A stretch of DNA of 64,000 bases from Rubrivivax sp. Lineage in GTDB: Bacteria > Pseudomonadota > Gammaproteobacteria > Burkholderiales > Burkholderiaceae_C. Numbering within the stretch: the first letter of the stretch is position 1; every line of letters begins with the position of its first letter. The stretch spans positions 248,001 to 312,000 of the forward strand of contig JALHPF010000001.1 in the NCBI GenBank assembly GCA_022842595.1, given 5' to 3'. The notes beneath the pieces are model-generated. The model had not been told where the DNA came from. It was given only the letters and a program-made list of their open reading frames with translations, and did no database searches. A program made the position numbers and the translations under genes. This document shows positions 36,354 to 45,220 of the stretch, piece by piece.

Positions 36354-36935
36354 TCAACGCATCGCGGCACTGCCGTCCGTGCCTCGGTGGACGGGGTTTC
36401 GACCGGCCGCACCCAAGACCGGGCACCACTGGCGCAGGCAGTCGTCGAGCGCCCAGGCAGGACAAGGCTTGGGCAAGCTACCGTTCAGCCCATTCGCCTG
36501 CAACTCGCCCGCGCTCAGGGCGCGGCTGGAATAGGCGACCACGGGCACGGCAGCCTGCCGATGACTGGCCTCGAACTGCCGGATCGCCGCCGTTGCCTGC
36601 AACCCGTCGAGATCGGGCATGTTCAGGTCCATCAGGATCAGGTCGAAGTGCAGTTCACACGCCAATGCCACGGCCTCGGCGGCGTCGGCCACCAGCAAGG
36701 GCGACAGGCCAAGTGCTTCCATCTGCGCCGAAATCATCATCAGGTTCACAGGCTCGTCGTCGACCACGAGAACACGCACCGAGCCGGTGAAAAAATGGTC
36801 CGGCCCCTGGGTGGGGCCGAAGAACGACCCAGCTGGCGGCCGCCGGAATTCAAGCGTCCGGGGCTGCAACCACGACTTCAGCGCACCGAGAAAACCGCCC
36901 GCGGCCGCTTTGCGAGCGGCAGGAAGACCACGCAT
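36354..36935 (-). CDS. Single-domain response regulator (CheY-like receiver)
   Basis: A 193-residue protein with an N-terminal extension of about 50 residues and one receiver domain (about 52-175). The acid pair is in VLVVDDEPVN (Asp 59, 60), the phospho-acceptor is Asp 103 in LILMDLNMPDLDG, and the conserved Lys is near NGSLPKP. There is no output domain, so it works by protein contact or as a phosphate sink. The extension carries Arg/Lys and aromatic residues and looks disordered. The ATG at 36935 follows AAGGTG. It is divergent from the diguanylate cyclase gene at 37069, with 133 bp between. No cognate histidine kinase is encoded nearby. Confidence 0.83.
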   Translation of the reverse strand: MRGLPAARKAAAGGFLGALKSWLQPRTLEFRRPPAGSFFGPTQGPDHFFTGSVRVLVVDDEPVNLMMISAQMEALGLSPLLVADAAEAVALACELHFDLILMDLNMPDLDGLQATAAIRQFEASHRQAAVPVVAYSSRALSAGELQANGLNGSLPKPCPAWALDDCLRQWCPVLGAAGRNPVHRGTDGSAAMR

Positions 36936-37068
36936 GGCTTGCACCTTGGATAACAGGACAAGACAGAGCCTCTCACCCCCGGTGCGGGCTGTATGTGCGC
37001 CGGCGCACGGATTCTCGTGCGCCTGGTGGCCTATTCTCGCAGGCTGCCGGCGAAGTTGCGGCCGCGCC

Positions 37069-38010
37069 ATGGACCTCACGCCGATGCCCCCAGCCACTTC
37101 AGATACCAAGCTCCACAACCAGTCGCTGACCGCCCTGGACGCAGCGCTCGACCAGAGTCACGACGTCCGCGCTGAAGTGGAAGCCTGCGCCGAAGAGCTG
37201 GCCTCGGCCAATGAACTGGCCAAGGCTCGCATCGCGGTCGGCGCGAAGACGCTGCCGGCGACGCAGACGCTACAGGTCGGCCAGGCGGTGGAGCAGCGCG
37301 TGAAGGCTTGCGCCGACGATCTGCAGCAAGTCACCGACAACCTGGCGCAGGGTGTCGAAGAGGTCAAGGCAGTGCAGCAGGCGCTGGACCGGTCGAGCGC
37401 CTCTCTGGCCGAATCCGAGGCGGCCTTGATGGTGGCCCGCAGCGCCGAACGTTCGGCCTGCCACAGGGCCATGCACGACGAGAAGACCGGCCTGCCCAAC
37501 CGCAGCCTGTTCGACGACCGCCTGGATCAAGCCATGGCCAGCGCCGACCGGCATGGCTGGGTGCTGGCGGTGATGTTCCTGGACCTGGACCGATTCAAGC
37601 AGGTGAACGACAGCCATGGCCACGCCGCTGGAGATACGGTGCTGAAGGCCGTGGCCGAGCGGCTGATGACCCATGCCCGCGAAGAAGACACGGTGTGCCG
37701 CAACGGCGGCGACGAGTTCCTGTATCTGCTGATCGACCCGTCAGGCCGCCAGTCGGTGGCCAGCATCGCGGCTTTGGTTCGGCAGGTCATCCAGGCGCCC
37801 ATCAACGTAGGTGACTTGCAGTTCGTCGTGACGCCGAGCATCGGCATTGCGATGTATCCCGAACACGGCGATACCGGCATGTCCCTGATCGCCCGGGCCG
37901 ACGCCGCGATGTACCGGGCCAAGGAGCGCGCCAGCCCGTTCGAGTTCTTCGAACATCCCGCGGCAGGCACTGGAAGTTCGGCACAAGCGACAGGCTCAGT
38001 GCACCGCTGA
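37069..38010 (+). CDS. Diguanylate cyclase (GGDEF domain) with coiled-coil N-terminus
   Basis: Makes c-di-GMP from two GTP. The 313-residue soluble protein has an N-terminal helical region (about 15-135, rich in Ala, Glu and Gln, probably a coiled-coil dimeriser) and a GGDEF domain (about 140-300). The active-site loop reads NGGDEF at about 212-217. An RxxD product-inhibition site (REED) lies exactly five residues before it, so feedback by c-di-GMP is expected. There is no sensory PAS or receiver domain; activation may come through the helical region or the neighbouring receiver protein, encoded divergently. The start is ATG 37069, with ATG 37084 as an alternative. The last 15 bp overlap the convergent chemoreceptor gene. 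Confidence 0.9.
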   Translation: MDLTPMPPATSDTKLHNQSLTALDAALDQSHDVRAEVEACAEELASANELAKARIAVGAKTLPATQTLQVGQAVEQRVKACADDLQQVTDNLAQGVEEVKAVQQALDRSSASLAESEAALMVARSAERSACHRAMHDEKTGLPNRSLFDDRLDQAMASADRHGWVLAVMFLDLDRFKQVNDSHGHAAGDTVLKAVAERLMTHAREEDTVCRNGGDEFLYLLIDPSGRQSVASIAALVRQVIQAPINVGDLQFVVTPSIGIAMYPEHGDTGMSLIARADAAMYRAKERASPFEFFEHPAAGTGSSAQATGSVHR

Positions 38011-39561
38011 AGCCCCGGCCAGCTTGAACGCAGCCACGGCCTGCACCAGCTGCTGGGCCTGCGACCTCAGGCTTTCGGCTGCGGCGGCACTTTCTTCCAC
38101 CAGTGCCGCGTTCTGCTGTGTCGCCTGGTCCATCTGGCTGACGGCCTCACCCACCTGAGAGACACCGGTGCTCTGCTCGGTGCTGGCGGCGCTGATCTCG
38201 CCCATGATGTCGGTCACGCGCCGGATCGAGCCCACCACTTCCTGCATCGTCGCCCCGGCCTTGTCGACCAGTGCCGTGCCCTGCTCCACCTGGTTCACGC
38301 TGGTCGTGATCAGGTGCTTGATCTCCTTGGCAGCCTCGGCGCTGCGCTGGGCCAGACTGCGCACCTCGCTGGCAACGACGGCAAAGCCGCGGCCCTGTTC
38401 GCCCGCTCTTGCCGCCTCCACCGCCGCGTTCAGCGCCAGGATGTTGGTCTGGAAGGCGATGCCGTCGATGACGCCGATGATGTCGGCGATGCGGCGGCTG
38501 CTGTCGTTGATGCCCTTCATCGTCTGCACGACCTCGCTCACGACTTCACCGCCCTGCACCGCAACCGCCGATGCGCTCTGCGCCAGCTGGTTGGCCTGGC
38601 GGGCGTTGTCGGCGTTCTGCTTCACCGTCGAACCCAATTCCTCCATCGAAGCCGCGGTCTGCTGCAAGGCACTGGCCTGCTGTTCGGTGCGCTGGCTCAG
38701 GTCCTGGTTGCCCTGGGCGATCTGGGCGCTGGCCGTGGCCACGCTTTCGGCGTTGCCGCGCACTGTGCCGACCACCTTGCTCAATGCGGTCTGCATCTCG
38801 CCCAGCGCCGCCATCAGCGGGCTGAACTCGTCGCGGGCGCCGTCCACCACGGGCCGGGTGAAGTCACCGTCCCTGACACGCACTGCGGACACCTGGGCCA
38901 AGGCCACCCTGCGCCGCAGCGTGGTGGCCACACTCCAGGAAAACAGCAGCAGAGCGGCGGCCACCGCCACCACCAGCCCGACCAGCCAGTTCAAGGTCTT
39001 CTGCGCTTCGGCCTTGATCGTCGCGACATCGTCCAGCAGCGCTGCTTCGTAGTACTTGGTCCCTTCGGCCAGCGTCGTCAGCAGCGCGTTGCGCGCCGGA
39101 ATCGTCTTGTCGACCAGGAAGGCAAACGCCGCTGCCTGGTCACCTTTCTGGATGAGGTCGATGTTCGCTTCGCCGATCTTCCAGAATTGGGCCGTCGCCC
39201 CCTGCACCGCCGCAAAACGCTCACGCGCAGCGTCGGAGTTCAAGGCCTTCTCGTAGTCGCCGATGTTCTTGGTGATGCGCTGGCGCAGAGCGCCGACGTC
39301 ACCCATGGCCGCAGCACGCTCTTCCGGGGTGCGCGACAACATCGAATGGCGAAGTTGCAGCGAAGCGCGGGTGACGTCGAGTTCGACATTTGAAATACGC
39401 ATCAGCTGCGGCACGCGGTTGTCGGCGATCGCGTCGGCGTCGCCGATGACGGTTTTCATTTCCACATAGGCGAAGCTCGCAACGACTGCCAGCGCCACGC
39501 TGACCGCGGCGACGACGGAATACAGGCGTTGAGTGATGCCGAAATGGGCCAGGACGGGCAT
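37996..39561 (-). CDS. Methyl-accepting chemotaxis protein (4HB-type)
   Basis: A 521-residue transmembrane chemoreceptor. The first membrane segment is at about 12-32 and a periplasmic four-helix-bundle region spans about 35-185 (including [24 protein letters not shown]). The second segment is at about 188-208 and HAMP at about 210-265. The cytoplasmic signalling hairpin has [20 protein letters not shown] near 387-406, the CheA/CheW contact. There is no C-terminal NWETF pentapeptide for CheR/CheB tethering. I prefer ATG 39561 because AAAGGA lies nine bases upstream; the ATG at 39570 directly abuts it. A FliA-type promoter is visible 119 bp upstream, so expression is probably tied to motility. 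The ligand is unknown. Confidence 0.93.
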   Translation of the reverse strand: MPVLAHFGITQRLYSVVAAVSVALAVVASFAYVEMKTVIGDADAIADNRVPQLMRISNVELDVTRASLQLRHSMLSRTPEERAAAMGDVGALRQRITKNIGDYEKALNSDAARERFAAVQGATAQFWKIGEANIDLIQKGDQAAAFAFLVDKTIPARNALLTTLAEGTKYYEAALLDDVATIKAEAQKTLNWLVGLVVAVAAALLLFSWSVATTLRRRVALAQVSAVRVRDGDFTRPVVDGARDEFSPLMAALGEMQTALSKVVGTVRGNAESVATASAQIAQGNQDLSQRTEQQASALQQTAASMEELGSTVKQNADNARQANQLAQSASAVAVQGGEVVSEVVQTMKGINDSSRRIADIIGVIDGIAFQTNILALNAAVEAARAGEQGRGFAVVASEVRSLAQRSAEAAKEIKHLITTSVNQVEQGTALVDKAGATMQEVVGSIRRVTDIMGEISAASTEQSTGVSQVGEAVSQMDQATQQNAALVEESAAAAESLRSQAQQLVQAVAAFKLAGASAVH

Positions 39562-39679
39562 GGGAGTCATTCCTTTAGATGAAGCGCTTGGTTCGCAGTG
39601 ACGGCGGACGCAGGCCGGCGCGCAATGGGACCGGGTTCCGACTTGGCTCGCCGAGTGATGGCTGCACCGCCGTAATCGC

Positions 39680-39707
39680 TTATCGGAACGAATGACAGTC
39701 TGCTTGA
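39680..39707 (-). promoter_or_regulatory. Candidate FliA (sigma-28) promoter of the chemoreceptor gene
   Basis: On the minus strand TCAA (39707-39704) is separated by 16 bases from TCCGATAA (39687-39680), which matches the flagellar consensus GCCGATAA at seven of eight positions. The expected transcript start is about 110 bp before the ATG at 39561. The rest of the 39562-39827 gap is less GC-rich than its surroundings but shows no other clear signal. Confidence 0.55.
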
Positions 39708-39827
39708 GCGAATTAAATTCTTTCCTCGGAAATGTGGGTATTTAGGCTGATTTCTTTGCGACCGATCGTTTGCCCGCGCTTGTGGTGGAATCCCGTGTCC
39801 CACGGTTGACACCATTTCTTCCCGCCG

Positions 39828-40511
39828 ATGCCCAAGAACCTGGCACTGATCGACGACGACAGCGAGTTTCGTGAAGGCTTGCACCGATATCTGAGTGAAT
39901 TGGGAACGACGGTGGTGTCGTTTGCAGACAGCAACGACCTGCTCGCCCACCCCGACGCCTTCGGCTTCGACTTCTACGTCACCGACCTGGCCTTGCCGGG
40001 GGTCGACGGCACGGAGTTGATCAAGGTCCTGCGAAGGCGCACCAATGCCGGTGTGCTGGTGGTTTCGGGCCGATTGGCCGCGGACACCTTCAAACAGGTC
40101 ATCACCGCGGGCGCGGACATGTACCTGACCAAGCCCGTGCAATTCGAACAGGTGGCCATTGCCATCAAGGCCGTGCAACGGCGTGCGCAGGCCAGCAATC
40201 CTTTGCAGAACGCCTGGCGCCTGGACCGCCGAGCGGGCCACCTGCTGGCGCCCGACGGCGCGCGTGTCGAACTGAGTGCCGCCGATCTCGCCCTGATCGA
40301 GTGTTTCGTCGAAGCCAACGGCGAGGTCGTCAGCCGCGAAACCCTGCTCCAGCATCTGGGCAAGGCCACCGAACTGGGCACGTCCGGCGGTTTGAACGCC
40401 ACGGTCTTCAGGCTGCGCCGCCGCATCGAACGTGCAACACCGGCGACGGTGCCGCTGCAGACCAAATCCGGCATCGGCTACGCGTTCCGCGCCCCCATCG
40501 TGCCGATCTGA
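39828..40511 (+). CDS. OmpR-family two-component response regulator
   Basis: A 227-residue regulator with a receiver domain (about 1-118). The acid pair is in LIDDDSEF, the phospho-acceptor is Asp 53 in FYVTDLALPGVDG, and the conserved Lys is in YLTKPV (about 104). A winged-helix DNA-binding domain follows (about 125-225: LSAADLALIECFVEANGEVVSRETLL, with the KSGIGYAF wing). It binds DNA as a phosphorylated dimer in well-studied relatives. No histidine kinase gene is adjacent, so the partner must be elsewhere. It is divergent from the chemoreceptor gene, with 266 bp between. The ATG at 39828 gives the standard short N-terminus (MPKNLALIDD). Confidence 0.93.
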   Translation: MPKNLALIDDDSEFREGLHRYLSELGTTVVSFADSNDLLAHPDAFGFDFYVTDLALPGVDGTELIKVLRRRTNAGVLVVSGRLAADTFKQVITAGADMYLTKPVQFEQVAIAIKAVQRRAQASNPLQNAWRLDRRAGHLLAPDGARVELSAADLALIECFVEANGEVVSRETLLQHLGKATELGTSGGLNATVFRLRRRIERATPATVPLQTKSGIGYAFRAPIVPI

Positions 40512-40540
40512 TCGCTGCCCTGAAGCAACGCGACCCTGCC

Positions 40541-41392
40541 ATGCTCATCCGCATCACCCCCGACGTTCGCCTCTTCGTCGACATCGAAGGCCCGGGCTGG
40601 GTTCCCGACGGACCGCGGCTGCGCGAAAAGCCCACCCTCGTGCTGCTGCACGGCGGCCCGGGGTACGACCATTCCAGTTTCAAGCCGATCTTCAGCCAGC
40701 TGGCCGACATCGCGCAGATCGTCTATGTCGACCACCGCGGCCATGGCCGCAGCGACCGCCGGCCCGCCGCCGAGTGGACGCTGGACACCTTCGCCGACGA
40801 CGTCGTGCGCCTGTGCGACGCACTCGGCATCATCAAGCCCATCGTGCTGGGCCAGAGCTTCGGCGGCTTCGTGGCCCAGCGCTATCTGGCGCGGCACCCG
40901 GCACATCCGTCGAAGGTGGTGCTGTCCAGCACCAGCCACCACCTGGGGCTGGACCGCAAGCTGGCCATGTTCGAACGCCTGGGTGGCGCGGCCGCGCGCA
41001 AGGCCGCGCAGGCCTTCTGGACGGCGCCCAGCGCCGCCACCTGGGCACCCTACAACCAGCATTGCCGCGAGCTCTACAACACCACCCGCCCCGGCAACGA
41101 CGACGCCCGCCTGCGCACGCTGATGAACGAGGAAATCCTGTTCACCTCGGCCAGCGGCGAACAGCAGACGATGCAGCTTCTGCCCGGACTGGCTGCGGTG
41201 CAGTGCCCCGTGCTGGTGATGGCCGGCGTGCACGACCCGGTGACGCCGCTGGCCGACGCGCAGGACATCGCCGCGGCCATTCCTGCGCCCTGGGGCCAGC
41301 TGGTGACGTTCGACCATGCCGGCCACGGCGCCTGGCGTGACGAGCCCGAAGCGGCCATGGCTGTCCTGCGCGAGTTCCTGCTGCGCCACTAG
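40541..41392 (+). CDS. Alpha/beta hydrolase, prolyl aminopeptidase-like (S33)
   Basis: A 283-residue serine hydrolase. The oxyanion motif is HGGPG (37-41), the nucleophile elbow GQSFGG carries Ser 106, the acid is in AGVHDPVTP near 231 and the base is in DHAGHGAW near 262. HGGPG with GQSxGG is the pattern of proline iminopeptidases and related S33 enzymes, but haloalkane/ester hydrolases can look similar, so the substrate is not fixed. There is no signal peptide, so it should be cytosolic. It follows the OmpR-type regulator by 29 bp and may be co-transcribed with it. The next gene is another serine hydrolase of unrelated fold. Confidence 0.87.
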   Translation: MLIRITPDVRLFVDIEGPGWVPDGPRLREKPTLVLLHGGPGYDHSSFKPIFSQLADIAQIVYVDHRGHGRSDRRPAAEWTLDTFADDVVRLCDALGIIKPIVLGQSFGGFVAQRYLARHPAHPSKVVLSSTSHHLGLDRKLAMFERLGGAAARKAAQAFWTAPSAATWAPYNQHCRELYNTTRPGNDDARLRTLMNEEILFTSASGEQQTMQLLPGLAAVQCPVLVMAGVHDPVTPLADAQDIAAAIPAPWGQLVTFDHAGHGAWRDEPEAAMAVLREFLLRH

Positions 41393-41419
41393 GCGGTTGG
41401 CGGGGTTTCAAGCGAACCC

Positions 41420-42577
41420 GTGCCGCTTCCGCGCCGCCTTGTCCTCGCGCTTGCCACTGCCCCGCTGCTGGGGCGTGCGTCACCGCGGCCGACGGCCCGC
41501 GCGCGGGACTTCCTGGCCAGCTTGCCCGGGCGTCTGGGCGCAGCACAGGTGCCGGGTCTGTCACTTGCGCTCATCGACGAAGGCCAGCCGCTGCACGAAG
41601 GCGCCTTCGGCTCGTCAGACCTGGCGAGCCAGCGGCCCATGCGCGCCGATACATTGCTCAACGTCGCCTCGGTGACCAAGACCTTCACCGCAGCGCTGCT
41701 GCTGCAGCTGGTCGAACAGGGCCGATGCCAGCTCGACGACCCGGCCGAGCGCCACCTGCCATTCGCGCTTCGACACCCCGTCGGGCATGCACCCACGCTG
41801 CGCCAGTTGCTCACGCACAGCGCTTCCATTGCCGACCCGGCCGCCTACGCGGCAAGCTACGTCTGTGGCGACCCGCGCCAGCCCATGGGCCACTGGCTGC
41901 AGGCGCAGTTCGGTGCGGCCTCGCTCTTCCACGCCGAACCGCCCGGCAGCCGCCACAGCTACAGCAACGTGGGCTACGGCCTGCTCGGCTTCATCGTCGA
42001 GCGGCTGGGCGGCCGATCGTTCGAGGCGCAGTGCCGTCGTGCCTGGCTGAGCCCGCTGGGCATGCACGACAGCCGGGTGATGCTCGCCGGCCTGCCGCGC
42101 CACCGCCACGCCACGCCGCACGAATTCATCGCCGCCGACCAGCAGCCACGCGAGCCGCGCCTGGTGCGGGGCCAGCCACTGCCCGTGGGCGACGGCGCAC
42201 GCCAGCAGCCGCTGTGCCTGTACAGCTTTGCCACCATCAGCGACGGGCTGCTGCGCAGTTCGGCAGCGGAACTCGCGCGCAACCTGCAGGCACTGCTGGC
42301 CGGCGGAATACTGGAAGGCCGGCGCGTGCTGCAGGCCGCGACGGTGGCGCAGATGTTCAGCGACCAAGCGCCGCACCTGAACCCACGCGGCTATCGCCAG
42401 GGCCTGGCCTGGCGTGGCCTGGGCGAAGGGGCTTGGGCGCATTTCGGCAGCGACCCCGGTGTGGCCGCCGCCGTGGCACTGCGCCCGCGCGACGGGCGCG
42501 GCATGGCGCTGCTTGCGAACGGATCGCGCGCGCGGCCGCTGCTGGGCGCTCTGGTCACCGAATGGATGGCTCTTTGA
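41420..42577 (+). CDS. Serine hydrolase, beta-lactamase/class C fold
   Basis: A 385-residue protein of the AmpC/esterase EstB superfamily. The SxxK motif is SVTK (84-87) and the YxN motif is YSN at about 181-183. A C-terminal HFGSDPG sits where the third motif (KTG or HxG) is expected. A hydrophobic N-terminus (RRLVLALATAPLLG) suggests export. Members may be esterases, D-aminopeptidases or penicillin-binding enzymes, and resistance activity should not be assumed. The start is a GTG at 41420, 27 bp after the alpha/beta hydrolase, so the pair may be one transcript. Confidence 0.85.
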   Translation: MPLPRRLVLALATAPLLGRASPRPTARARDFLASLPGRLGAAQVPGLSLALIDEGQPLHEGAFGSSDLASQRPMRADTLLNVASVTKTFTAALLLQLVEQGRCQLDDPAERHLPFALRHPVGHAPTLRQLLTHSASIADPAAYAASYVCGDPRQPMGHWLQAQFGAASLFHAEPPGSRHSYSNVGYGLLGFIVERLGGRSFEAQCRRAWLSPLGMHDSRVMLAGLPRHRHATPHEFIAADQQPREPRLVRGQPLPVGDGARQQPLCLYSFATISDGLLRSSAAELARNLQALLAGGILEGRRVLQAATVAQMFSDQAPHLNPRGYRQGLAWRGLGEGAWAHFGSDPGVAAAVALRPRDGRGMALLANGSRARPLLGALVTEWMAL

Positions 42578-42643
42578 CAAGCTGCGCACCGTGAAGGCTT
42601 GCGCTTCACGGCCGCCGGACGGTTTGTCGTGAACGATTGGCGC

Positions 42644-42670
42644 TAAGCCGGGGCTGCTGCACGCCGATAC
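42644..42670 (+). promoter_or_regulatory. Candidate FliA (sigma-28) promoter of the large chemoreceptor gene
   Basis: TAAG (42644-42647) is followed after 15 bases by GCCGATAC (42663-42670), seven of eight matches to the flagellar -10 box. The predicted leader is about 40 bases. The other part of the 42578-42718 gap shows nothing recognisable. Confidence 0.6.
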
Positions 42671-42718
42671 CTCTACCAACGCACAGGCGCCGGGGTTCGG
42701 CGCGCTCGAGGAGCCTGC

Positions 42719-45166
42719 ATGTCATCACCGTCGTTCCAGTGGTCTGCCCGCCTGTTGAAGCCAGGCCTGGCCGTGATGCAGCGCCTGCCCTTCGGCAAGA
42801 AGCTTTTGCTGATGGGCCTGGTGCTGGCGCTGCCCCTGGGCTGGCTGATGGGCTATGCAGTGCTCAACCTCAACAGCCGCCTGGCCGGCACCCAGGCCGA
42901 ACGACTCGGCAGCGACGTCGTCGCCGCCACCCTGGCAGCCGGTGTCCTGACGCAGACGCATCGCGGCCAGTTGAATCTGGCACTGGCGCAGGCGCCGGAC
43001 ATGGCAGCGCCTTTGCAGGCCACGCGTGCCGATCTCAAGGCGGCGGTTGACGCCTTGGACAGCCGCATCGCGGCCGCGCCAGCGCTCGAACTGCAGACCG
43101 CCTGGGCACCGCTGCGCAGCGACCTGCTGAAGCTGTCCGAGGGCCGGCACCCGGCCGACGCAACGGCCAGTTTCGAGCTGCATACGCGCCAGGTGTCGGC
43201 GCTGTCGGCGCTGGCCACGCTGTCGGCCGAGCGCAGCGGCCTGCTGCTCGACCCCGAAGCCAACACCTTCTACCTGATGCTCCTGGCCGTGGAACACACG
43301 CTGCCGTGGACCGAAGCCCTGGGCCGCATGCGCGGCCAGGGCGCAGCCCTGCTGCAGCGTGGCGAGACCGATCTGCGTGCCTGGCTGCCCGTGGTCGCGG
43401 AGCAGGCCCTGCTGCTGGACCACCTGGAATCAGCCTCAGACATCGTCGCCGCGGCCGAACGCGCCGGCGAAGCGGTGCCACCGGGCTTCACCCAGGCCGT
43501 CAAAGCCGCGCGCAGCTTCAACCAACGGGCCCAGGCGCTGGTTGGCCAGGGCCAGGCCGGCACCGAAGCCAGGGCCTTCTTCGAAGCCGGCACCCAGGCC
43601 ATCCAGCAGGCCGCGGCCGTGGGCCAGCACGCCACCACACGCCTGGCGAGCCTGCTCGACGAGCGCGCCGCCCATCTGCGCACGCAGCTGCTGCTGGCCT
43701 GCGCCATGAGCCTGGGCGCGCTGCTGGGCATCGGCTATCTGGCGCTGGCCTTCTATCACGCGTCGGTGGGGACGCTGCGTGATGTGCAGGTTCTGGTGAC
43801 GGAACTGGCCGCCGGGAATTTCTCGACGCGGCCGCCGGTGGTCGGCCAGGACGAACTCGCCCACGTGGGCCGGACACTGGACACCATGGCCGGCCAGCTG
43901 TCGGAGATGGTCGCCGACATCCGCAGCAACGCGTCGATGGTGACCGAGGCCGGCATGCGCCTGGCCACCGACACCCGCGCGCTGAGCGAACGCACCGAAA
44001 GCCAGGCCGCGAGCCTGGAAGAAACCTCGGCCAGCGTCCAGGAACTGACGAGCGCACTGAACACCATGGCCACCACGGCCCAGGCCGCCGACACCCTGGC
44101 CGCGCGTGTTCGAACCATGGCCGAGGCCGGTGGCGAGGCGATCCGGAACTCGGTGTCGACGATGCAGGACATCCAGACCAGCTCGCGCCGCGTGCACGAG
44201 ATCATCGGCGTGATCGAAGGCATCGCCTTCCAGACCAATCTGCTGGCGCTCAACGCCGCGGTCGAGGCCGCACGTGCCGGCGAGCAGGGTCGCGGCTTCG
44301 CCGTGGTGGCGGCCGAGGTGCGCAGCCTGGCGCAGCGCAGTTCGGCTTCGGCACGCGAGATCAAGACCCTGATCGGCGAGTCGGTGCGCCATGTCGATGC
44401 GGGTGTGAAGCAGGTGGGCGGTGCCAGCCAGAGTTTCAGCGACATCGTGGGCGGCATACGCGAGGTGGCCAGCCAGGTGGGCAGCATCGCCAGCAACGCG
44501 ATGGAACAGAGCAGCGGCCTGGCGCAGATCTCGCAGGCCGTGAACCAGATCGACGAGCTGACCCAGCAGAACGCGCAGATGGTCGAACAGGCGCTGAGCA
44601 GTTCCACGCAGCTCAGCCGACGGGCCGAAAAACTGGCCGGCGCGGTGGCCTCGTTCCGCCTGCGCCAGGGCAGCGCCGACGAAGCCCTGGCACTGGTGAA
44701 ACGCGCCATGGACCTGGTGCGCAAGCGCGGCAGCGCGGCGCTGGCCGAGATCACCGCCAACGGCAGCGACTGGACCGACCGCGACATGTACGTCTTCGCC
44801 TTCGACCGCCACGGCGTCTACCAGGCCTTCGGTGGCAACAAGGCCAAGTGCGGCACCTCGGTGCGCGAGGTGCGCGGTGTCGACGGTGACCAGCTCGTCA
44901 GCGACGCCTTCGAACGTGCGGCCCAGGGTGGCGGCTGGGTGGACTACACCTTCGCCAACCCGACCACCGGCCAGACGGCATGGAAGACCTCCTACGTCGA
45001 GCCGGTGAATGCCGATCTGGTGCTGGGCTGCGGGGTCTACAAGCGCATCGACGATGTGGCTTCCGGAACGCCGCCACCCGCCCCTGAGGCGGCCAGCAGC
45101 GCCCGACCCGCAGTGGCACGTGCGGCCACGGCCCCCCAGCGCCGGCCGGCCACTGCCGCGGCCTGA
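42719..45166 (+). CDS. Methyl-accepting chemotaxis protein with C-terminal Cache-like domain
   Basis: An 815-residue chemoreceptor. The first membrane segment is at about 25-48. A large helical periplasmic region (about 50-320) resembles nitrate/nitrite-type sensing modules in size and Leu/Ala content. The second segment is at about 323-345, HAMP at about 346-400, and the signalling hairpin at about 410-640, with [21 protein letters not shown] further domain follows at about 655-780 (DMYVFAFDRHGVYQAFGG, GGGWVDYTFANP, VLGCGVYKRI) that matches the Cache_2 pattern. Cache domains are normally periplasmic; here it would be cytosolic and C-terminal. The ATG at 42719 follows GAGGAG. A FliA-like promoter lies just upstream. 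Confidence 0.92.
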   Translation: MSSPSFQWSARLLKPGLAVMQRLPFGKKLLLMGLVLALPLGWLMGYAVLNLNSRLAGTQAERLGSDVVAATLAAGVLTQTHRGQLNLALAQAPDMAAPLQATRADLKAAVDALDSRIAAAPALELQTAWAPLRSDLLKLSEGRHPADATASFELHTRQVSALSALATLSAERSGLLLDPEANTFYLMLLAVEHTLPWTEALGRMRGQGAALLQRGETDLRAWLPVVAEQALLLDHLESASDIVAAAERAGEAVPPGFTQAVKAARSFNQRAQALVGQGQAGTEARAFFEAGTQAIQQAAAVGQHATTRLASLLDERAAHLRTQLLLACAMSLGALLGIGYLALAFYHASVGTLRDVQVLVTELAAGNFSTRPPVVGQDELAHVGRTLDTMAGQLSEMVADIRSNASMVTEAGMRLATDTRALSERTESQAASLEETSASVQELTSALNTMATTAQAADTLAARVRTMAEAGGEAIRNSVSTMQDIQTSSRRVHEIIGVIEGIAFQTNLLALNAAVEAARAGEQGRGFAVVAAEVRSLAQRSSASAREIKTLIGESVRHVDAGVKQVGGASQSFSDIVGGIREVASQVGSIASNAMEQSSGLAQISQAVNQIDELTQQNAQMVEQALSSSTQLSRRAEKLAGAVASFRLRQGSADEALALVKRAMDLVRKRGSAALAEITANGSDWTDRDMYVFAFDRHGVYQAFGGNKAKCGTSVREVRGVDGDQLVSDAFERAAQGGGWVDYTFANPTTGQTAWKTSYVEPVNADLVLGCGVYKRIDDVASGTPPPAPEAASSARPAVARAATAPQRRPATAAA

Positions 45167-45220
45167 GCAAACCCGCGGCCGCGTCTCAGCCAGGCCCGGC
45201 TGGCAGAATCCAGCCGGCCG

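Noticed and set aside
41420..42577. Antibiotic-resistance beta-lactamase
   Set aside because: The SxxK and YxN motifs are shared with esterases and peptidases; no feature shows beta-lactam hydrolysis, so only a fold-level call is given.
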